From Liolophura sinensis (taxonomy: Eukaryota > Mollusca > Polyplacophora > Chitonida > Chitonidae), in contig NC_088305.1 of assembly GCF_032854445.1 (NCBI RefSeq), positions 30,716,628 to 30,777,644 of the forward strand: DNA of 61,017 bases. The letters are read 5' to 3'. The notes below the pieces were generated by a model. It was not told the origin of the DNA. It ran no database searches and worked only from the letters and a program-made list of their open reading frames with translations. The translations under genes were made by a program, and so were the position numbers. Positions 31,116 to 40,100 of this stretch are shown piece by piece. How positions within the stretch are numbered: position 1 is the stretch's first letter; each line of letters starts with the position of its first letter.

Positions 31116-31172
31116 TCATAGCTCAGGTGGGGTCACTTTGTAGTCTTCATCTGTCTCCACACCTATGTCTTC
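31116..31172 (-). CDS. PSMC3IP: PSMC3IP exon 9 (stop codon)
   Basis: The acceptor is CTTGTTCCAG and the stop is TGA at 31118-31116. The exon encodes EDIGVETDEDYKVTPPEL, matching human EEVGIETDEDYNVTLPD. A SINE ends about 20 bases upstream of the acceptor. Confidence 0.94.
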   Translation of the reverse strand, partial: EDIGVETDEDYKVTPPEL

Positions 31173-34100
31173 CTGGAACAAGCATGGAAAGAGCGAGTGA
31201 GTGCTTGGGGTTTAACGTCGTACTTAACAATTTTTCAGCCATATGACAACAAAGGAATCCTTAGAGTGCATGTAATGTGCCTCCTTTTTTCAGGGCGGAT
31301 TTCCACTGCTCTTTTATCTAGTGCTGCTTCACCGAGACGCCTTACCAAAGGCCCGAGCCATTTTACTGATACAGGTCAACCAGTCGATGCACTATCCCCT
31401 GCATGCTAAACGCCAAGCGAGGAAGTTACAACTTCCTCTACTAAGATCTTAGGTGTGACTTTACCCAGGATTGACCCTGGATCTACAGCTCCCGAAGCGG
31501 ACGCTCTACCAACTGTGCTATCGGGGCCAGTAGCATTGAAAGAGAAGTCAGATGTTACAAAAGTGCTACTGGGTAAATTTTCTATCTGGATGCACAAGGA
31601 CTCCATTTAGCCTAAAATACAACACAAGATAAATGTCAACAATGCTTTAACATCACACGACTTCTGATTGATTGTTTCATTAATTCGTTTTTCAAGAATA
31701 TTCCTTGTATATGTATATTGATGGTCGATTTCATTCATAGGGGCTTCAGGGTGTTCATAGCGAACTACTGGCCTTTGGCAAGAAACTGACAAACTTTCGT
31801 GTAGAGCAAACTCAAAATATATACATATATAACATCTGTAGACTAATGAACTTCATGCCAGACCACATGACCTTCAAGAAACTTGATGCAAGTCCACACG
31901 ACTTGCAAGAAAATTTATGCAAGACCCCATTGCCCTCTCTGCATGCAGAGGCTATAACTTACTGCTAGTAACGTCCCCTGGAATTGTGGACAAAGGGGCT
32001 TGCAGTGAAAATAACATAAGCTGAAGCCTATAAGGCATTGTAACCAAAGAAAAGAGAAATAAAGTTCACACCCCTGTGAAAGAGAGCAAGGCACTCTATC
32101 TTGACAAGAAAATAAAAAGTTGCACATTATATACTTACATACAGCTGTTTTTTCGTCTTTGGGTATCCCTCCAAAATGGCACCCAGAATGTCATTGGACT
32201 GAAATCACAACAATGCCTAAAATGTCAATCAGGACAAACTGCCTACACGCAATTTATACACAGGCAGCTCTTCATTTTTCTAACTTGAAAATCAAATTCT
32301 GTCCTCGCTTATAAAAAGGATTAGCATCCAGATTTATCATGTAATCATAATTACCTATATATTATTACATGGAGTTTAAAAAATTATTACAAAAGGGTAC
32401 ATTAATCAGAGTAAAATCACTAGATTATGAGGCTAGTTTCATGCATTTTTTCTGTCAACACCTGGTAGTCTCCGTCAAATTTCATCGTACAAGTCCAACC
32501 ATTACGAGCTGTCAGAGCTTTGCCATTTAGTTCAGTGTTTAAAAAAAAAAAAAAGCTACAATAGTGTCAGCAAGCATATCAACAGGTCGTTGAAGAACCC
32601 TAGAGTTATTTTTTTCAAGTTTCCAGACAATTTGACCCTCGAAAGACATGGATTTACAGCACAAGACAGAAGGATTTTGTACCTGTAAAAGTTAGCCCCA
32701 TCTGCTTTGGCCATTTATGATGTGACAGTTATGAGAGGAATAGGCCTACAGCTTGCTGTAAACTTGAAAGGTGCGGGCTGCAGTCGGCCGAAATCTCAAG
32801 CTTACCTGAACCTCAAACTGACAGATATCAAATCTTTGTACACTAACATCATTTCTATTGTACACGACTATATACAGTGTAGGCATACAAGCAGGCTATT
32901 CGGACAACCGACAATATTATGCAGTTGTCTTTGCATGCAGGCATGAATTTAGAATATCTCTGATATATGGTATTTATTGTGACAGCGGGAAAGAATGGTA
33001 AATAAATATTACATTTTAAGATAAACACATGAAATGTGCTGTAGCTAACCAGTCCGTACTGCTAGTGCGGTTGAAAATGACTCAAAGATCAAATTCAACA
33101 TCTGAAAATTCAGAATCTGAAGCCGGACCAGATATGCCAGTCATAAATTGGAAACCTTTAACATCTTCCAAACTGGGTTCAAATCTATACAGTAGTATAT
33201 TTGCTTCTCTGTAGGTGGAATTCACGTCAAAAATGACACCGTTTTGATACGAATTCCCAGGTTATTTAGGTCAGCTAGACTTGGGTTGGCCATGACGTCA
33301 CCTGCTGAGCTGTACCAGGCAGTCGGCTGGAGATCAGCTACAGTGCAGTAAATCTATTGTTTTTGGTGGTTGGCTATCTATGATTTTATTTGATTAGTGT
33401 TTTACGCCGTACTCAAGAATATTTCACTTATACGATGGCGGCCAGCATTATGGTGGGTGGAAACCGGACAAAGCCCGGGGGAAACCCACGACCATCTGCA
33501 GGTTGCTGGCAGACCTTCCCACGTACGGCCGGAAAGGAACCCAGCATGAGCTGGACTTGAACTCGCAGCGACCGCATTGGTGAGAGACTCTTGGGTCATT
33601 ACGCTGCGCTAGCGCGCTAACCAACTGAGCCACGGGGACCTCTGCTATCTATAAGGTGTACCGGGGGGGCTGGAGGTCAGCTACAGTGCAGTAAATCTAC
33701 TGTTTTTGATGGTTGGCTATCTATGACCTCACCTGCCGAGCTGTACCAGGCAGCCAGCTGGAGGTCAGCTACAGTGCAGTAAATCTACTGTTTTTGGTGG
33801 TTGGCTATCTATGAGGTCACCTGTTGAGCTGTACTGGGTGGCCGGCTGGAGGTCAGCTACAGTGCAGTAAATCTATTCTTTTGGTGGATTTAAAGTCATT
33901 ATTAGGTTTCCCAGAAACCCTCGCGCTGATATACTGTTTAAACAGATGTGGTGGATTTGAAGTCATTATTAGGTTTCTCAGAAACCCTCGCGCTGTTATA
34001 CTGTTTAAACAGATGTGGTGGATTTAAAGTCATTATTAGGTTTCTCAGAAACCCTCGCGCTGATATACTGTTTAAACAGATGTGGTGGATTTAAAGTCAT

Positions 34101-37100
34101 TATTAGGTTTCCCAGAAACCCTCGCGCTGATATACTGTTTAAACAGATGTGCTGGATTTGAAGTCATTATTAGGTTTCTCAGAAACCCTCGCGCTGTTAT
34201 ACTGTTTAAACAGATGTGGTGGATTTAAAGTCATTATTAGGTTTCTCAGAAACCCTCGCGCTGATATACTGTTTAAACAGATGTGGTGGATTTAAAGTCA
34301 TTATTAGGTTTCTCAGAAACCCTCGCGCTGATATACTGTTTAAACAGATGTGGTGGATTTAAAGTCATTATTACGTTTCTCAGAAACCCTCACGCTGATA
34401 TACTGTTTAAACAGATGTGGTGGATTTAAAGTCATTATTAGGTTTCCCAGAAACCCTCGCGCTGATATACTGTTTAAACAGATGTGGTGGATTTAAAGTC
34501 ATTATTACGTTTCTCAGAAGCCCTAGTGGTAACACACTGTTTAAACGGATTGTGATCTTCATAATTAGGACCACTATCTAAATCTGAACACTAATCCTTC
34601 AAGGGAGAAGAAAATTTTAAAAATCACACTATAGGCTGAAAAGGGCACATTTTTTTTCTATCTGGTGGTGCCTGCTGCATAATTTTGCAATTTTTCCTTG
34701 CCATACACAAAGCCTGAAAACGGTAAAGCTGGCATAAATTACTGAGTCAATGGCGTCCTCTATCCTTAACACCCTGTAATTTATGCTGGGAGTGTGTTGC
34801 CTCTCAGCCAATGAAAGTCGTTAAAACTGCCCGCTTGTTTGTGTAAACTCGGAACCTATGTCCAAGATTCTGGTTTCCCGATTGAGACGCAGAAAGAAGA
34901 GTTCCACTGGAAATATACCAACTGTACTTCAGCAGATACCAACAGAAATTCTCCTCCTAACACAGAAGACTTCAGGACTAATTCTTAGGCAAAATGGAGT
35001 TGCCCACACTGCATTTTTTTTTTTGTAACCAGTTTTTTGTAACTTTCCTTGTTATGGTGTTATGACCCAGATCTTTTAAAAGATACCAGGAATAGAACTT
35101 TAAACACTGAGTGTGGCTTGTGGAAGTGGCATGTGGAAGTGGTGTGTGACCTTTTCGGTATAGCAATATCACTGTTCATATTCATGCACACTGAGCCCCA
35201 AGGCTGGCGGCAGCAAAGGCAGAGCCCCGGCGGCCGGCGGCCGCAGAGGCAGAGCCCCGAGGCCGGCGGCCGCAGAGGCAGAGCCCCGAGGCCGGCGGCC
35301 GCAGAGGCAGAGCCCCGAGGCCGGCGGCCGCAGAGGCAGAGCCCCGAGGCTGGCGGCCGCAGAGGCAGAGCCCCGAGGCTGGCGGCCGCAAAGGCAGAGC
35401 CCCGAGGCTGGCGGCCGCAAAGGCAGAGCCCCGAGGCTGGCGGCCGCAAAGGCAGAGCCCCGAGGCTGGCGGCCGCAAAGGCAGAGCCCCAGCGGCCACA
35501 AAGGCAGAGCCCCAGCGGCCGCAAAGGCAGAGCTACGAGGCTGGCGGCCGCAAAGGCAGAGCCCTGAGACTGGTGGCCGCAGAGGCAGAGCCCCGAGACT
35601 GGTGGGTGTGAGACACAGCTTCTCATTCAGAATACATGCTTAAAAGTGGAAGCGGGGAAGACTAAAACAAATCTTAGATGTACAGTATGCGAATGTACAT
35701 GTAGAAGCCAATTTCTCCTGCTGGAGAAGATAGTACAATTAAGTAGTATCACACAAACCATTCTCTTTCGTTTCCTCCACTCCTTCACAAACTTGGCTCT
35801 CTCATGGTATATCTGAAACAACAGATCTCTGTACTCTTCATAAGGTCATAACTACATCATCATAAGATCATAACTACATCATCATAAGGTCATAACTACA
35901 TCATCATAAGGTCATAACTACATCATCATAAGGTCATAACTACATCATCATAAGATCATAACTACATCTTCAAAATATCAACAAAGCCTCAGAATCCACC
36001 CCACCCTGAAGGCCTGACACCCAACTTCACAAAGCAACTTCACAACTGGAACAAAGGTTCAGCCCCCCCCCCCCCCCACCCACCCTCCACTCCCTCACAA
36101 AATTTCAGATAATCCTTCCCCCCCACCCCGTGGAATGCCTTAAACAAGCAAGGGGAAAGGGGATTCTAACACGCTATAAGAACTACTGAATCTCTGGCAC
36201 CTTGTCATGAATAACTTCAGCCAATGAATAAACATAACACAGTGAAAATAAAAAGTTATAAAACCCATGATGTAGAAGATCATATTAGAAGATTAAATCC
36301 AGAGCAGCAATGACAGTGTGATAGTAAGCAAATGATTATGTGTATTACCACTGAAATACCATGTATTGTCAATTTACCCCAGTTAAGGTTTTCCTTCAAC
36401 TGTTTACATGCTTATAAACCCATCTGAAGTCGTGTGAGGGCTGACACACTTTACAGTACCTTGTCTTTGTCTTCTTTGGATATCAAAACCTGCCCTTCCT
36501 TCAAACTTGCCAATTTTGATTTTAGGGAGTGGCACTGAAAAAACAGAAGATGTTAATAATGAAACCATTGAACTGTATTTATTTATTTGAATGGTGTTTT
36601 ATGCCGTTCAAGAATATTTCACTTACACCACGGCAGCCAGCATTACTTTTACAATGTAAGCCAGCGTTATTATGATGGGAGGAAACTGAGCAGAGCCCGG
36701 GGGAAGCCCATGATCATCTGCTAGTTGCTGGAAGACTTTGCCACACACGACTGGAGAAATAGGCAACATTTACACTGAAGTTTCTAAGCTGACACATCAG
36801 TGGCCAGCACGAGCAGGAGTTTAGCATCAGTCAGGGGCTACCTAGCTACATGTACCTGACAAATCTCCTGTCTTAATTTTTAGTTGGTGATTATTTGCCT
36901 TTCTCAGGAATATTTCACTATCATGGACGCCTGGTTTATGGCAAGAGGAACCTGAAGCACTCAGGGGAAACCGGAGCACCCAGAGGAAACCACAGACATT
37001 CAGACAGGCACGGAGAGAGTGGTTTAACTGATCCAATGGCCAGAATTTGAAATCAATATGTTTCCTTTCCAATTTTTGTCATCTCTCCCATGTTAACTGT

Positions 37101-40100
37101 CCGAAGAATTGTCCTCTGGTTAAACCTAAGCTTTCCCCTGACTTAATACTATACAAAACCAGTGGGAGCTGAATTCAAGCTGATCATATAAGGCGTCCTA
37201 TAACACGAGGAAGGCGTCCTATAACACGAGGAGGGCTGGTTCCCGGTCGTACACCTTCCTGATAGCCTTACACTTTGGGTGACTTCTCCAAGCAGTCTCT
37301 CAGCTTCTGCTGTTGTCAAGGAACTTGTTAAGGACTTCAACTCTGAAAAACAAGTGATATATGTAGCAGTTTTTTTTTGTCTCAAAAAATACCTTCGTTC
37401 AGACAAACGATTTTTGGAGTGGTCCTAAGTTGATTCTATATCAAGACACATGCACACAGATGTGACACTAACATGTAGATGCAAGTCCATGTCAAACTTA
37501 AACTAGACAGTGGAATCAGAGAATCCCACCCCCTGGCCTGCTATAGCAGTCAACTAGACAATGGAATCAGAGAATCCCACCAGCTGGCCAGCTATAGCAG
37601 TCAACTAGACAATGGAATCAGAGAATCCCACCAGCTGGCCAGCTATAGCAGTCAACTAGACAAATGGAATCAGAGAATCCCACCAGCTGGCGGCCTGCTA
37701 TAGCAGTCAACTAGACAGTGGAATCAGAGAATCCCACCAGCTCCACCTGCTATAGCAGTCAGCTAGACAGTGGAATCAGAGTATCCCACCAGCTGGCCAG
37801 CTATAGCAGTCAACTAGACACTGGAATCAGAGAATCCCACCAGCTGGCGGCCTGCTATAGCAGTCAACTAGACAGTGGAATCAGAGAATCCCACCAGCTC
37901 CACCTGCTATAGCAGTCAACTAGACAGTGGAATCAGAGTATCCCACCAGCTGGCCAGCTATAGCAGTCAGCTAGACAGTGGAATCAGAGAATCCCACCAG
38001 CTGGCGGCCTGCTACAGCAGTCCACTAGACAGCGGAATCAGAGAATCTCACCAGCTCCACCTGCTACAGCAGTCCACTAGACAAATGGAATCAGAGAATC
38101 CCACCAGCTCCACCTGCTACAGCAGTCCACTAGACAGCGGAATCAGAGAATCCCACCAGCTCCACCTGCTACAGCAGTCCACTAGACAGCGGAATCAGAG
38201 AATCCCACCAGCTCCACCTGCTACAGCAGTCCACTAGACAGCGGAATCAGAGAATCCCACCAGCTCCACCTGCTACAGCAGTCCACTAGACAGCGGAATC
38301 AGAGAATCCCACCAGCTCCACCTGCTACAGCAGTCCACTAGACAGCGGAATCAGAGAATCCCACCAGCTCCACCTGCTACAGCAGTCCACTAGACAGCGG
38401 AATCAGAGAATCCCACCAGCTCCACCTGCTACAGCAGTCCACTAGACAGCGGAATCAGAGAATCCCACCAGCTCCACCTGCTACAGCAGTCCACTAGACA
38501 GCGGAATCAGAGAATCCCACCAGCTCCACCTGCTATAGCAGTCAACTAGACAACGAAATCAGAGAATCCCACCAGCTGGCCTGCTATAGCAGTCAACTAG
38601 ACAACGGAATCCGGGAATCCCACCAGCTGGCGGCCTGCTATAGCAGTCAACTAGACAGTGGAATCAGAGAATCCCACCAGCTCCACCTGCTATAGCAGTC
38701 CACTAGACAATGGAATCAGAGAATCCCACCCCCTGGCCTGCTATAGCAGTCAACTAGACAGTGGAATCAGATATTCCCACCAGCTGGCCTGCTATAGCAG
38801 TCAACTAGACAGTGGAATCAGATATTCCCACCAGCTGGCCTGCTATAGCAGTCAACTAGACAATCGAATCAGGACAAAGATAAAACTTGTAAAGTGTTGT
38901 GGTGGTAAAGACGGCATTTTGGGGAGGTCATGCACAAAATTGAGCCAGTGGTCTTTGATATGCAAATCCCTTCCCACAATTGGCTATCCGTGTACTAAGG
39001 GTGGCCACTGCAGCCCTCTGATTGGCTGAGCAAATTCTCAGCTGACAAGTCACTGCGTGGATGGTTTAAACATTCCGTCATAGTACAGAGAGGCACATGC
39101 ATCGGCCAGTGTCACTGGCTCCTAGTACCAATACAGATGTGGAAAGCTTTCTACAAATACTGTGTATACCAGATAAACTGGTATACACCAAGGCAAATTC
39201 TTACACCCTACAAGTCTAGTAAAGTGGCTAGAGAGACAAAAAGCTTATCTAGATAAGTGATTGCGTAAGAAAGTGTAACACTACAAGAAGGCTTGCAGAA
39301 ATCTGTGTTTACAGGAGAACAGAATGAAGTCAATCTGAATGTGTCCACAAAACAGGAAAATGGTGATAAATTTAGTAAAATCGCCAGAGGAACACAATAC
39401 CCTTCTTGTTCTCTTACAATTTTACAATAAAAATTGTAGCCCTATATTGCTTATGAGATTTATGGACTATGGCAGATTTGCCATTTTTGTAATCAAGTTT
39501 CATTAAGTCCCAGAAACCCTGTTTACAAGAAATTGTTACCCTTCATGGAGGCTTAATTTCTAGAGAACAGGTTTACTACAGAAAAAAAAAAATTGATGTT
39601 TGTATAACTGGTAAATTTGTGAACTGAAAGTCTATCAATAAAAATCATTAGAAAACATTCACAAAGCCTATAAAACTCAAACTAAAACTAAAACCAATAA
39701 AACAGTTCAACCTTCCATGAGTAGGCCCTTTGTAGATGTACACAGACGAAAAGAAATATTCAAAAAACACAAACAAAACATAAATTTCCATCACTGTATG
39801 TTGAAGCTTAACCTTCCATCCCAGTATGTGCATTTACACACCATCCCATAGATCAGAAAGCTAAACAAAATAGCTTAACCTTCAATCAATGAATAAGAGT
39901 CCTTTATACATGTACGGGAGTTAAAAAGAAAAAGCTTAACCTTCAATCCATGTATGAGAGCCCTTTATACAGGGGCTAAAAAACCAAAAGCTTTTTCAGA
40001 CACCAACACTTTTCCCCTTACCCCACCTTACTTCGTTCAGTCGAGCGAAAAAGTAAGCAGAACTTACAAATTTTGATACTGTACAGCCTCAGACAAGCAA

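Noticed and set aside
35049-35626. ORFs of 105-188 codons on both strands
   Set aside because: Products of the 29-bp GC-rich array. No splice, start or homology support.
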